The position numbers were made by a program, and so were the translations under genes. Source: Arthrobacter sp. OAP107 (GTDB taxonomy: Bacteria > Actinomycetota > Actinomycetes > Actinomycetales > Micrococcaceae). Taken from it: a DNA stretch of 64,000 nt. Below the pieces are notes generated by a model, which saw only the letters and a list, made by a program, of their open reading frames with translations, was not told the origin of the DNA and did not search any database. Location: the NCBI RefSeq assembly GCF_040546765.1, contig NZ_JBEPOK010000001.1, positions 310,001-374,000 of the forward strand, given 5' to 3'. Shown in pieces: positions 9,377 through 18,519 of the stretch. The stretch's first letter is position 1, and every line of letters starts with the position of its first letter.

Positions 9377-10056
9377 GACTGGTGTCCTTTCGTAATGGTG
9401 TACGTGTGGTCGATGGTGGTGCCGTCGGGGAAGGTAAGTTCGATCCGCCATTCGCGGCCGTAGATGAAGTCGCCGCCGATGACGGGCAGGGTCCCGCCGA
9501 GGCAGACAAAGTCCCGTTCCCCAATGGGATTCCGCTCGAGGAGCAGTTCGATGACGTTCGCCGGTGTCCGCAACCCGTCCAGGGTGCCGTCCTGGTACAG
9601 GCGCCCGTCCACCCAGCTGCGCGCCCGGCAGTCATCAAGCGAGAGCTCCTGCAGGTCCGGCACCGGGATGACGGTTCCGGCCACGGGCTTGGGGCACGCC
9701 CGCTTCGACTCGCCGATGTCCCGGGTTTCGATGTGGCGGTCCGTGTGGTCGGAGGCGATGCCGAAGTAGTAGCGTCCGTCGTGCCGGATATAGAGGGGTT
9801 CGATTTCGCCCGAGGTCTTCTCGCCTGCGGCGCTGAGCTCCGCGGCGGAGGTTACGGTGCTGCTGTCCACGGGATAGAACATTGGCACCTCAGGCGGCGG
9901 GGCGACGCCGATGGCGGCGAGTTCGTCGATGTGGTGCTGGACCGCGGCGGCGTCACGGCCGGTGTAGCCGGCGACGACGGCGTAGAAGTCGGTGAGTTCG
10001 ATCGTCTCGCCGGTGCCGGCGACGGTGAATGTCAGGGTTTCCGTACTGGTCTTCAT
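9373..10056 (-). CDS. DUF2848 family protein
   Basis: A protein of 227 aa from the ATG at 10056. The C-terminal part (RSWVDGRLYQDGTLDGLRTP, then CLGGTLPVIGGDFIYGREW) resembles the fold used by fumarylacetoacetate hydrolase-like proteins, but I know of no proven reaction for DUF2848. It sits between an amidase-type hydrolase and the HpaB oxygenase and overlaps the latter by 4 bp, so it likely acts on a ring-opened or hydroxylated intermediate of the same pathway. Confidence 0.65.
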   Translation of the reverse strand: MKTSTETLTFTVAGTGETIELTDFYAVVAGYTGRDAAAVQHHIDELAAIGVAPPPEVPMFYPVDSSTVTSAAELSAAGEKTSGEIEPLYIRHDGRYYFGIASDHTDRHIETRDIGESKRACPKPVAGTVIPVPDLQELSLDDCRARSWVDGRLYQDGTLDGLRTPANVIELLLERNPIGERDFVCLGGTLPVIGGDFIYGREWRIELTFPDGTTIDHTYTITKGHQS

Positions 10057-10072
10057 AAGGTTGCTTTCTTGG

Positions 10073-10867
10073 TCAGCGGGCCAGGCCCGAGTAGTCGGCG
10101 AGTCTGTCGGTGATGACCGGGAACTCGCGGCGGGTGGTTTGGACAAGAGCGGGATCGATGGTGACGCGAAGGATCTCCTCGTCCGTTCCGGCCTCTGCGA
10201 GGAGGCGTCCGGCCGGATCCACGACGCGGCTGCTGCCGGCAAGTTCGATGCCCTCCTGGACGCCTGCGGCGTTGCAGGCGAGGACGAAGACCTGGTGCTC
10301 GACGGCACGGGCTGAGGTCAGCAGTTGCCAGTGCTCACGCCGGGCGGCCGGCCACGCGGCGGGCACGATGACGATCTCGGCGCCGCGGACGCTCAGTTCG
10401 GACCAGAGGCCCGGAAAGCGCAGGTCATAACAGGTGGTGCCGGCGATCTGCCCGAACGGGGTGGGTGCGACCGGCAGGGCTGTTCCCGCGGTGAGGAGTT
10501 CGGCCTCAAGGGACTTGTAGCCGAAGACGTGCAGCTTGGAATACCGGTGGGCGACGTTTCCCTGCGGGTCCACCAGGAAGGATGTGTTACGCAGCGTATC
10601 GCCAGCGGTCCGCTCGACGATGCTGCCGAGGTGGACGTAGGTTCCGAGAGCCTTGGCCACAGCTTTGCACATGCGCATGGTGGGCCCGTCGTCCGTTTCG
10701 GACAGTGCGGGGTACTGGTCGAAATGGAAGTAGCCGGCGCTCCAGAGCTCAGGGAGGACGATGAGGTCCGCCCCTTCCTGTTGGCGCAGCACTGTTTCGG
10801 CGCGTTCGATGCGCCGTGGCTGGGTCTCGTTGTCCGGGCTGGAGAACTGGATGAGTGCTATGTCCAT
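10073..10867 (-). CDS. Carbon-nitrogen hydrolase (nitrilase superfamily amidase)
   Basis: A 264-aa protein with the complete catalytic triad: E40 (LIVLPELW), K111 (RYSKLHVFG) and C146 (TTCYDLRFPGLW). Members cleave linear amides, carbamoyl groups or nitriles; the length and motifs fit an omega-amidase or carbamoylase rather than a nitrilase. It is the third gene of the HpaB operon, so it probably releases ammonia from a ring-opened nitrogenous intermediate. Confidence 0.85.
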   Translation of the reverse strand: MDIALIQFSSPDNETQPRRIERAETVLRQQEGADLIVLPELWSAGYFHFDQYPALSETDDGPTMRMCKAVAKALGTYVHLGSIVERTAGDTLRNTSFLVDPQGNVAHRYSKLHVFGYKSLEAELLTAGTALPVAPTPFGQIAGTTCYDLRFPGLWSELSVRGAEIVIVPAAWPAARREHWQLLTSARAVEHQVFVLACNAAGVQEGIELAGSSRVVDPAGRLLAEAGTDEEILRVTIDPALVQTTRREFPVITDRLADYSGLAR

Positions 10868-10906
10868 GGATGCTCCTTCGTGTGGGGCAGTGTAGGGAAA
10901 GGTGGT

Positions 10907-11566
10907 TCAGTCATGCCCTGCGTGGGCGGGCATTGCCTTGAGGGCGGTGAGGGTGGAGCTCAGGTGGCTGCGTACTGCGGCGGAGGCGGCCTCGGAGTCC
11001 CGGCTGCCGATGGCCTCCACGATGGCCCGGTGTTCGGTCACAACGTGGTCGGATCGGCCCTGCCGGTCCTGGATGGCTTTGACGCCCATGCGCTGTTGCT
11101 TGATCCGCTGGGAGTCGTAGAGTTCCTCGAGCGCGGGGTTGCCGGCGGCGCGGATGATGTGTTTGTGGAAGCGGATGTCGCATTCGATGAATGCCACGGG
11201 GTCAGCGAGGCTTGCTTCCTGGGCCCGCAGCAAACGATCCAGCTCCGGGCCCCTCCGGCCGGCCGCCGTGACCTTGCGGACTGCCCAGTCTTCGATGACG
11301 TGCCGCACTTCCATCATGTTCTCGATGTCCTGGGCCGTCAGTGCCGGAACGAACGCACCCTTCTGCGGGACCCGGCGGATGAGCCGGGCGGCCTCGAGGC
11401 GAAGCAGGGCGTCGCGGACGGGGGTGCGTGACACGCCTGCGGCCCGGGCGATCGCATTCTCGGTCAGGAAGGCGTCCTGGTCCCAGGGATGGGACGAGAT
11501 TTCACGGCGCAGCCATTGATAGGCGGTCTCGGCAGCTGTCGGACTCTGGGTGTGGGAGAGACTCAC
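10907..11566 (-). CDS. GntR-family regulator (FadR subfamily)
   Basis: A 219-aa protein: an N-terminal winged HTH (ENAIARAAGVSRTPVRDALL followed by RLEAARLIRR) and a C-terminal helical FCD ligand domain with His residues at IRFHKHIIRAAGNP. It probably represses the catabolic operon in which it lies until a pathway acid binds. Its start overlaps the stop of the upstream MHS transporter by 4 bp (ATGA). A single long transcript from about 12.95 kb is likely. Confidence 0.85.
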   Translation of the reverse strand: MSLSHTQSPTAAETAYQWLRREISSHPWDQDAFLTENAIARAAGVSRTPVRDALLRLEAARLIRRVPQKGAFVPALTAQDIENMMEVRHVIEDWAVRKVTAAGRRGPELDRLLRAQEASLADPVAFIECDIRFHKHIIRAAGNPALEELYDSQRIKQQRMGVKAIQDRQGRSDHVVTEHRAIVEAIGSRDSEAASAAVRSHLSSTLTALKAMPAHAGHD

Positions 11567-12924
11567 CGGAGCGCCCTTTGTGCAGTCTTTGCGTCCAGGT
11601 CGCTCAGCTTCAGGTCCTTGGTTTCCTTCGCGAAGGAAACCGAGACGATCGAGATGGCGCCCATGAGCACGAGATAGAGGGCGATCGCCTGACCCGAGCC
11701 GAACGCCTGGTACAGGGCCAGGGCGATGATGGGGGAGAGGGAACCGGCGATCAGGGAGGCGATGTTGTACGCGACGGACGTTCCGCTGTAGCGGACCTTG
11801 GTAGGGAACAGTTCCGAGAAGAACGCGCCGATTACCGAACTGTAGGCGGCGAAGATCAGCAGGCCGCCGACGGCGGCGAGGGTGATCATGACCGGCTGGC
11901 GGGTATCCAGCAGGGCGAAGAAGGCGAATCCCCAGATCACCGTCGCGGCCGAGGCAGCGATCATGATGGGCTTGCGGCCGATACGGTCCGCGAAGACCGC
12001 CAGCAGCGGAATGGTTACGACCGCCACGCCCTGTCCGGTCATGACGGCGGTCAGGCCGGTCTGGCGGTCCAGCTTCAGGATCTCGGTGACGTAGGTGATC
12101 AGGAACAGCGAATAGATGTAGAAGCCGGCGTTCTCACCCATCCGGGCGCCGGCGGCGATGAGTATTTCCTTCCAGTTGCCGCGGAAGAGCTCGGCCAGCG
12201 GGAGCCTGGCCTGCTTGGCGTGCTCGGCGTCGGCCTTCGCCTGGGACGCAAGGAACAGCGGTGTTTCCTGGACGTAGAGGCGCAGGATGAGCCCGATGAT
12301 CACGAGCAGGGCCGAGAGGCCGAAGGCGATCCGCCAGCCCCAGGTCAGGAAATCCGCCGGGGGCATGACTGCCGACAGGACAGCAAGGACACCGGCTGCC
12401 ATCAGGTTGCCCAGGGGCGGGCCGACGTTCGGCCACGATGCCCAAAAGGCACGCTTGGTGCTGTCGTCGTTGTACTCGGAGACGAGCAGGACCGCCCCGC
12501 CCCATTCCCCACCCAGGGCGAAGCCCTGGACGAGGCGAAGGAGTAGCAGGATCAGAGGTGCGGCGACGCCGATGGAGGCATACGGGGGAATGAATGCGAT
12601 GAGCGCGGTGGCGATGCCCATCAGGAGCAGGCTTGCCACCAGGGTGGATTTGCGTCCGTGCCTGTCGCCGAGGTGGCCGAGGACGATCGCGCCCAGGGGG
12701 CGGGCAACGAAGCCTGCTGCGAAGGTGCCCAGGGCCAGCATGGTGCCAACAAACGGATCTGCGCTGGGAAAAAACAGTTTGTTGAAGACGAGGGCTGCTG
12801 CCGTGCCGTAGAGGAAGAAGTCGTACCACTCCACGGCGGTGCCGGCGAGGCTGGAGGCGGCAACTGCTGGAAGCGAGGTGTGCTGGCGGCGCACCGTTCG
12901 CTCCTGTTGGGAAACATTGCTCAT
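11563..12924 (-). CDS. MHS-family metabolite:H+ symporter (MFS)
   Basis: A 453-aa inner-membrane protein with about 12 segments. Features of the metabolite:H+ symporter group are GTAVEWYDFFLYGTAAALVF in helix 1, GHLGDRHGRKSTL between helices 2 and 3, and LRLVQGFALGGEWGGAVLLV. The group takes up shikimate, dicarboxylates, aromatic acids or betaines. It is the first gene of the seven-gene operon and divergent from the APC permease, so it probably imports the pathway substrate. Confidence 0.85.
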   Translation of the reverse strand: MSNVSQQERTVRRQHTSLPAVAASSLAGTAVEWYDFFLYGTAAALVFNKLFFPSADPFVGTMLALGTFAAGFVARPLGAIVLGHLGDRHGRKSTLVASLLLMGIATALIAFIPPYASIGVAAPLILLLLRLVQGFALGGEWGGAVLLVSEYNDDSTKRAFWASWPNVGPPLGNLMAAGVLAVLSAVMPPADFLTWGWRIAFGLSALLVIIGLILRLYVQETPLFLASQAKADAEHAKQARLPLAELFRGNWKEILIAAGARMGENAGFYIYSLFLITYVTEILKLDRQTGLTAVMTGQGVAVVTIPLLAVFADRIGRKPIMIAASAATVIWGFAFFALLDTRQPVMITLAAVGGLLIFAAYSSVIGAFFSELFPTKVRYSGTSVAYNIASLIAGSLSPIIALALYQAFGSGQAIALYLVLMGAISIVSVSFAKETKDLKLSDLDAKTAQRALR

Positions 12925-13101
12925 GGGATTCCTTTGGGGTACAGGGACTGGGCCTGCCGCGCAGCATCACGCAAGCGGCCATCCGCCGGTTCCTCGGAAC
13001 CGGCACCGGCTGAAGGGGCTCACAAACCAGGCGTCGACGGGATGTATACCGGGTCGTGGTTGGCCCGGCCTTGACGGGTCATGTGAGCTGCGTCAACAAT
13101 A

Positions 13102-13118
13102 AGTGAATGGCTTTCACT
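13102..13118. promoter_or_regulatory. Operator AGTGAA-N5-TTCACT overlapping the APC permease start codon
   Basis: AGTGAATGGCTTTCACT is an inverted repeat with 6-bp arms and a 5-bp spacer. It covers the ATG of the permease (13107). The same arms and spacer occur inside the long palindrome at 18322-18354, with 14 of 17 positions identical. Binding there would block translation initiation or early transcription of the permease. The TetR or GntR protein of the cluster is the candidate binder. Confidence 0.6.
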
Positions 13119-14576
13119 AATCAAGCGGCAACGGAGCCGCCCACAAAAATCACCCCCCGGGCTGGGCTGAAGAAGAACGCAATCGGCACCCGCGACATTG
13201 TGTTCATGCTGGTCTCAGCGACCGCCCCGCTGACCATCGTCGTCGGGATCGCACCGCTCGCCCTCGCGGTGGGCGGGGTCGGCGCCCCGGTCATCTACCT
13301 CGCCGCGGCGGCCGGTCTGGCGCTCTTCGCCATCGGCTTCATGGCGCTTACCCGTCACATCCAGTCCTACAGCGGCTTCTACGGCTACATCACCAAGTCA
13401 CTGGGGCGCGTCATCGGCCTTGGCTCCGGCCTCACCGCCTGGATGAGTTACAACGGCATCCAAGTCGGCCTCTACGGCCTCCTGGGCATCCAAGCGAACC
13501 TCGCGGTGAAATCCTTCACCGGCATCGAGCTGCCCTGGTGGCTCTACGCCGCCACCGCGATCGGCGCCGTCTGGTACCTGGGCTGGCGCGGAATCGACGT
13601 CGGCGCCAAGGTCCTGGCCGTCCTGCTGACCCTGGAAACAGCCATCGTGGCCCTGGTCGCGGCCTTCGTCCTGGCCCAAGGTGGCGCGCATGGCATCGGC
13701 TTGGACTCCTTCAGCCCCGAAGCGGTCTTCTCCCCGCAGTTCGCCGCAGTCCTCGGCCTTGGCTTCTCCGCCTTCATGGGCTTCGAATCCGGGGCACTCT
13801 ACCGGGAAGAAGCCCGCGACCCCGACCGCAGCGTCCCCCGCGCGACCTACATCGCCATCGGTTTCATCGGAGCGTTTTACGCTTTCGCCGTGTGGGTGAT
13901 TGTCCAGGCGTTCGGGCCCGACACCGTCCAGGACTTCGCGGCAGGGCACCTGGATGCCGGCGACACCGCTTACCTCATGGCCGGGCAGTTCGCCGGGGAA
14001 TGGTGCGTGAACCTCATGAGTGTGCTCATCGTGACCAGCATCTTCGCCTCCCAGCTGTCGTTCCACAACACCATCAACCGTTACAGCCTTTCCCTCAGCC
14101 GCGAGGGCATCTTCCCCAGGCGCTCCGGCCGGATCAGCCCCCGCTACAACACCCCCTCCGTCGCCGGAGTCGAACAGACCCTGCTCGCGCTGGTCCTCGT
14201 GGCCGGAGCGGCCCTGCTGCGGCTTGATCCCTTCACGCAGTTCCTGATCTGGACCAACACCCCCGGAGTCGTGGGGATCCTGCTCCTGCAGACACTTACC
14301 GGGGTGGGCGTGGTGGTCTTCTTCGCCCGCCGTACGGGCCACGGCCTGCGCTGGTACGTCATCCCCTCCGCGGTGACCGCCAGCCTGATCATGTGTGCCG
14401 TGATCTACCTGATGGTAGACAACGCTGAACTGATCACCGGGCTGCCTGACGGGGACCCGATCAACACCGCCCTGCTGGTCATCGCACCGCTGGTCTTCGC
14501 CGCGGGAGGCACTGCCGCCATCATCCTGCGCCGCATCAACCGTCCCGCGTACGACCGGATCGGCCACGCCGAATGA
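13107..14576 (+). CDS. APC-superfamily amino acid/amine permease
   Basis: A 489-aa protein with about 12-14 membrane segments. The N-terminal DIVFMLVSATAPLTIVVG and the SYSGFYGYITKSLGR segment are typical of APC permeases, as is the central FMGFESGALYREEARDPDRS. No good Shine-Dalgarno precedes the ATG at 13107, which lies inside the operator AGTGAA-N5-TTCACT, so the message may be leaderless. It is followed closely by a TetR gene and an amidohydrolase. The substrate is probably an amino acid or nitrogenous compound. Confidence 0.82.
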   Translation: MAFTNQAATEPPTKITPRAGLKKNAIGTRDIVFMLVSATAPLTIVVGIAPLALAVGGVGAPVIYLAAAAGLALFAIGFMALTRHIQSYSGFYGYITKSLGRVIGLGSGLTAWMSYNGIQVGLYGLLGIQANLAVKSFTGIELPWWLYAATAIGAVWYLGWRGIDVGAKVLAVLLTLETAIVALVAAFVLAQGGAHGIGLDSFSPEAVFSPQFAAVLGLGFSAFMGFESGALYREEARDPDRSVPRATYIAIGFIGAFYAFAVWVIVQAFGPDTVQDFAAGHLDAGDTAYLMAGQFAGEWCVNLMSVLIVTSIFASQLSFHNTINRYSLSLSREGIFPRRSGRISPRYNTPSVAGVEQTLLALVLVAGAALLRLDPFTQFLIWTNTPGVVGILLLQTLTGVGVVVFFARRTGHGLRWYVIPSAVTASLIMCAVIYLMVDNAELITGLPDGDPINTALLVIAPLVFAAGGTAAIILRRINRPAYDRIGHAE

Positions 14577-14615
14577 AAGGGCCGGGCCTGATCTTGGGCG
14601 GCCTAGTCTTGGAGG

Positions 14616-15272
14616 ATGCAGACATCCGAGCAGACCAGCCGCATGGGACGGCCCAAGACCCCGAGGCTTTCACGAAAGGCCATTGGCCGGGAAGCCCTGG
14701 CATTGTTCGAAGAGGAGAAGGGGCTCTCGATCCCGCGCCTCGCGGAACGGCTCGGGGTCCGGCAGTCGTCCTTCTACAAGCACGTCACCGGGCGCCAGGA
14801 AATCATCGAACTTGCCCGCGGATCCCTGGTCGACCGGGTTCGGGTCCCCGGCCCCGGCACCAACGAAGCGGGCCCGGACGATCTGGACACCGCGATCCGC
14901 CGCATCTTCGAATCTCTGCGGAAGGCCTACGCCCAAGTGCCGGCACTGCTGCCGGAGCTGCTGACCCAGCCCGTGTCGCACCCGGCGGCACTGGCCCTGT
15001 ACGACAGGTTCGCAGCAATCTTCCTCAACGCCGGGGTCCCGGAGCAGCTGGTCCTGCCCACCCTGGAAACACTCGACAGTGCCGCCATCGGTGCCAGCCT
15101 CGATGCCATCACCATGGAATCGGCCTGGAGCATCAACGAAGAGGACCGGCCCAGTTACCCGAACCTGTCCGCGGCCCAGACGGCCGCGGCCACCAGCCAG
15201 GTGGACCGCTTCGCGTTCCTTGCCGACGTCCTGTCGGCAGGGCTGCGCGCGGCCATCAACGGCGGCACCTAG
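14616..15272 (+). CDS. TetR-family transcriptional regulator
   Basis: A 218-aa protein with an N-terminal HTH: RKAIGREALALFEEEKGLSI, then PRLAERLGVRQSSFYKHV and TGRQEIIELAR, followed by a helical ligand domain. It lies between the permease and the amidohydrolase, 39 bp after the former and 46 bp before the latter. Being local, it is the best candidate to bind the AGTGAA-N5-TTCACT sites at 13102 and 18322. Whether it or the GntR protein does so cannot be decided from sequence. Confidence 0.85.
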   Translation: MQTSEQTSRMGRPKTPRLSRKAIGREALALFEEEKGLSIPRLAERLGVRQSSFYKHVTGRQEIIELARGSLVDRVRVPGPGTNEAGPDDLDTAIRRIFESLRKAYAQVPALLPELLTQPVSHPAALALYDRFAAIFLNAGVPEQLVLPTLETLDSAAIGASLDAITMESAWSINEEDRPSYPNLSAAQTAAATSQVDRFAFLADVLSAGLRAAINGGT

Positions 15273-15318
15273 CCATACCCGGGGTGCCGCCGCGATCCCG
15301 AAACACCAGGAGCACAGC

Positions 15319-16974
15319 GTGAACACCCCCCAACCCACCGACACAGTTATCCTCTCGTCCAGCATCCTCCACGGAGACGACCTCCAGGAGGTGGCAGGAT
15401 TCATCGCCATCGCCGACGGCCGTATCACCGCCATCGGACCCTCCAAAGACGCACCGGCATGGACCGGACACGCCGGCTGCGTGATCGACGTCGGGGATGC
15501 CACCATCACACCCGGACTGATCGACGCACACATCCACCCGATCCTGGGCGGTGCCACCATCGCCCGCGGCCTGGACCTCAGCGGCATCGCGGAGGCCGGC
15601 GCCGTCCGGGCCGCACTCGCCCGCTACGCCGCAGCCACGCCCCACCGCCCAGGCCAGGACTGGCTGTTCGCCTGGGGACTTGACCCGGTGATCTTCGGGG
15701 GCAGTGTCTTCAGCAACGGCCTCTTCCACGGCATCCTTGACGGGGAGCTTGTGTTCATCACGCTCTTCGACGCGCACGCAGCACTCGTCTCCGACGCAGG
15801 CATCCGACTGGCCGGGGTGACCGGCCAGGAGCAACTGGACGGTTCCGCCTACGTCGGCATCGATGACAGAGGCAAGCCCACCGGCATGCTCTACGAGATG
15901 GCAGCCATGGACCTCGTCCGGGCCATCCTCCCGGAACTGTCCTTCGAGGAGCGCGTGGACGAACTCGAACGGCTCCTTCACCGCATGGCCGAGTCCGGGC
16001 TGGTGGCCGGCCAGATGCTGGACTTCGGCCAGCCAGACTCCCTTGAGGTGCTGGAGGCTCTGGAAGAGCGGGGCGATCTGGCCATCCGGCTGCGGATCTC
16101 GCCGTGGATCATGCCGGGCGCAGCCAGGGGCGACCTCGACGCCATGCTGGCCCTGCAGGGCCGGCACGGCCGGCGCTGGCATGTGCGCGGCATCAAACTC
16201 ATGATGGACGGAACCATCGACAACGGCACCGCCTGGCTGTTCGATCCTGACACCCACGGCGAATCCTTGCATCCGCTGTGGCGGCAGCCTGAGGAACTTG
16301 CCGCAGCCATGAGGTTCTTCCACGAAAACGGCATCCCCACCGCGACGCACGCCATCGGGGACAAGGCTGTCGCCTTTGTGGCAAAGACCATTGGAGCCCT
16401 TCCACCGAACGGGACGGTGCACCGGATCGAACACATCGAGTCCATTCCGGACCCGGTCCTGAAGGAAATCATTGATGCCGGTGCCACCACAAGCTTGCAA
16501 CCAACACACTGCGCCCTGTATAGCCGCGCGGATCACGCCGACAACTGGTCCCGCAGGCTGGGCACGGAGCGAGCCAACCACGCCTGGCGGACGCGTGATC
16601 TCCGCGACGCCGGGGCCGTGGTCGCCCTCGGTTCGGACTGGCCCATCGCGCCGTTCGATCCTCGCGGGATCATTGCCGCCGCCCAGACCCGCCGGCCAGC
16701 CGGCCGGCCCGACGTCGAACCCGTGCAGCCGCAGCAGGCACTGTCCGCCCGCGCAGCCCTGGAAGGCTACACGAGCCAGTACTGGCAGTCGGTCGGCGAG
16801 AAAGGCGGCGTGCTGGAGGTCGGTGCACGGGCGGACCTGACGGTTCTTGGCTGCAACCCTCTGACGACAAACCCGGACGAGTTCGCGCACGCCCCGGTCA
16901 TCCTCACGATGGTTGACGGCGAAGTCGTGGTGGAACAGCAGGTCGCCGTGGCCGAAGCAGGTTCCGCACGCTGA
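15319..16974 (+). CDS. YtcJ-type metal-dependent amidohydrolase (Amidohydro_3)
   Basis: A 551-aa protein starting at GTG 15319, with CCAGGAG 6 nt upstream. Metal-binding elements include ITPGLIDAHIHP near residue 60, an HRIEH motif and a late ALGSDWPIAPFDP Asp. The domain order (small beta domain, TIM barrel, return of the beta domain) is that of the YtcJ/Amidohydro_3 family, which hydrolyses N-substituted or cyclic amides. No signal peptide is present. It probably acts in the same pathway as the HpaB operon. Confidence 0.85.
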   Translation: MNTPQPTDTVILSSSILHGDDLQEVAGFIAIADGRITAIGPSKDAPAWTGHAGCVIDVGDATITPGLIDAHIHPILGGATIARGLDLSGIAEAGAVRAALARYAAATPHRPGQDWLFAWGLDPVIFGGSVFSNGLFHGILDGELVFITLFDAHAALVSDAGIRLAGVTGQEQLDGSAYVGIDDRGKPTGMLYEMAAMDLVRAILPELSFEERVDELERLLHRMAESGLVAGQMLDFGQPDSLEVLEALEERGDLAIRLRISPWIMPGAARGDLDAMLALQGRHGRRWHVRGIKLMMDGTIDNGTAWLFDPDTHGESLHPLWRQPEELAAAMRFFHENGIPTATHAIGDKAVAFVAKTIGALPPNGTVHRIEHIESIPDPVLKEIIDAGATTSLQPTHCALYSRADHADNWSRRLGTERANHAWRTRDLRDAGAVVALGSDWPIAPFDPRGIIAAAQTRRPAGRPDVEPVQPQQALSARAALEGYTSQYWQSVGEKGGVLEVGARADLTVLGCNPLTTNPDEFAHAPVILTMVDGEVVVEQQVAVAEAGSAR

Positions 16975-16978
16975 CAAC

Positions 16979-17001
16979 GGCGGGCGCCCTCGGCGCCCGC
17001 C
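16979..17001. terminator. Bidirectional hairpin after the amidohydrolase gene
   Basis: A perfect 10-bp stem (GGCGGGCGCC and GGCGCCCGCC) with a 3-nt loop starts 5 bp after the amidohydrolase stop and ends before a convergent gene. Only a short T run (GGTTTA) follows. Confidence 0.7.
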
Positions 17002-17053
17002 GGTTTACCTCCCCACTCACCCCGGGCCGTTCTGCACCGGCTTGGGGGAGCTG

Positions 17054-18245
17054 TCAGTCGAGAGCTTTGCTGATGGCCTCGAACATCGCTGCTGCTGCAG
17101 GGCCGGCGAGCGGATCAACGGGTAGCGCTGTCGACGAGAATTTGACCCCCACCACTCCCGATTTCCGGTTGATGTAGACCATTTGCCCATGGATGCCCAG
17201 GCAGTAGGCCGTATCCCGGTCGTCCGAGAGGAACCAGAACTGGCTGCGGTACTTTCCGCCGGGCATCGCTTCTGCGTCCTTGCCCGCCGCGAACGCCTCC
17301 GCGGAATCGGGCCCGCCGGCGAAGATGTCGTCAACCCACGCAGATTCCAGGATTCGTTGGCCGCCCAGTGAGACCCCGCCGTCGCGAATCATTGCTCCGA
17401 AGCGGGCCATGTCTCCCAGCGTGGCGCAGATGCCGCCGTCGAACATGCCGGTCCCCACCGCATCGAGGGCGATATACGCGTCATGGCAGGCCCCGAGCGG
17501 TGACCAGAGAACGTCGGAGGTGAGTTCGGCGAACTGCCGGCCGCTCACCGCCTCGCACAGCCAGCCGAGGACATCGGTCTCGCAGCTGCGGTACTCGAAG
17601 TGACCGCCGTGTTCACGCTTCTGCTCCAAAGTCACCAGGAATTGCTTCAGCGTGGCTGCTTCACCGTGGCGGCGGGGTGCCCAGCCCACGGCTTTGTCCA
17701 GCTGCCGCACCTCGGAGCCAGGGTCGAGATACTCCTCGGAGAACTGGATGCCACTGCGCATATCCAGTACGTCGCGGACAGTGGCGCCCCGGTAACCGCA
17801 GGCAGCCAGTTCGGGGATGTAATGGTCTATCCGTTCGGCGGTATTCGATCTTCCCCTGCCCCACCAGGACGCCGACCACCGTGGAGACAATGGACTTGCT
17901 GACGGACATCAGCAGGTGCCTGGTTCCAGGGCCCATCTCGCCGAAATACTCCTCAACGAGCACCTCATTGCCCCGCAGGACCATCCACGCATCGGTGTGG
18001 GTGGTCGCCAGGATCTCGGCAACGGTGGTGCCGGCGCCACCGGGAAGCGGGACAGCCAGTCCCCGAAGCCCCCAGGAGTCCCCAGGCAATGCCGCCGGCT
18101 CTGTGGCGGCGCAGCCCGTGGACTCACCTTCAATCCCGGCAGTGGGAAACAGTTCGTCCATGTGAAGGAAGGACCAGGCCAGGCTGCCGGGCTCCTGCCA
18201 GTTGTCAACGGTAATCCTGCTTTGCTCGGAAGTAGTGCTTGCCAT
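17054..18245 (-). pseudogene. Class C beta-lactamase-family serine hydrolase (NylB-like), frameshifted
   Basis: Two overlapping frames together make one enzyme of about 396 aa. The first (from 18245) carries the catalytic SVSK (SxxK) in HLLMSVSKSIVSTVVG; the second, ending at 17054, carries DMRSGIQFSEEYLDPGSE and YRSCETDVLGW, the Tyr motif in the form seen in 6-aminohexanoate-dimer hydrolases and EstB esterases. The frame changes near 17846, where one extra base after GGGAAGATC explains the shift. It may be a recent pseudogene or a sequence error. The strong palindrome at 18322-18354 lies upstream. Confidence 0.75.
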
Positions 18246-18321
18246 GCTGTTCCTCCATCGGCTCCGGCCTGGCGGCGGGTCTTGCTGGGGCCGTAACGAC
18301 TTCGGTACGGCTTGAGCTCAA

Positions 18322-18354
18322 CATACTTAAGTGAATGAGATTCACTTAAGTATG
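18322..18354. promoter_or_regulatory. Perfect 33-bp palindromic operator
   Basis: CATACTTAAGTGAAT, a 3-bp spacer GAG, then its exact reverse complement. The inner AGTGAA-N5-TTCACT matches the site over the APC permease start in arms and spacing. It lies about 77 bp upstream of the serine hydrolase gene, making that gene part of the same regulon. Confidence 0.75.
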
Positions 18355-18442
18355 CCCCATGCCATGGAGGGCGGGAAGTCTGGAAACAAGGCCAAATTGC
18401 ATATGGTCCGACCACTTCCGCAAAACGTGATTCCAGGCTCGA

Positions 18443-18482
18443 CCAGAACGGCCCGCTTCCTTTCGGAAGCGGGCCGTTCTGG
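18443..18482. terminator. Strong 18-bp stem hairpin
   Basis: CCAGAACGGCCCGCTTCC (18443-18460) pairs perfectly with 18465-18482 around TTTC. Part of the arm (GCGGGCCGTTCT) is repeated once more just downstream. It lies 38 bp beyond the stop of the dimethylglycine oxidase paralogue and probably terminates that operon. Confidence 0.8.
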
Positions 18483-18519
18483 TAAGCGGGCCGTTCTTGG
18501 CTTGTGGACGTAGCCAGCG

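Noticed and set aside
10325..11431. 368-codon plus-strand frame across the nitrilase and GntR genes
   Set aside because: It spans two real minus-strand genes and has no family features.
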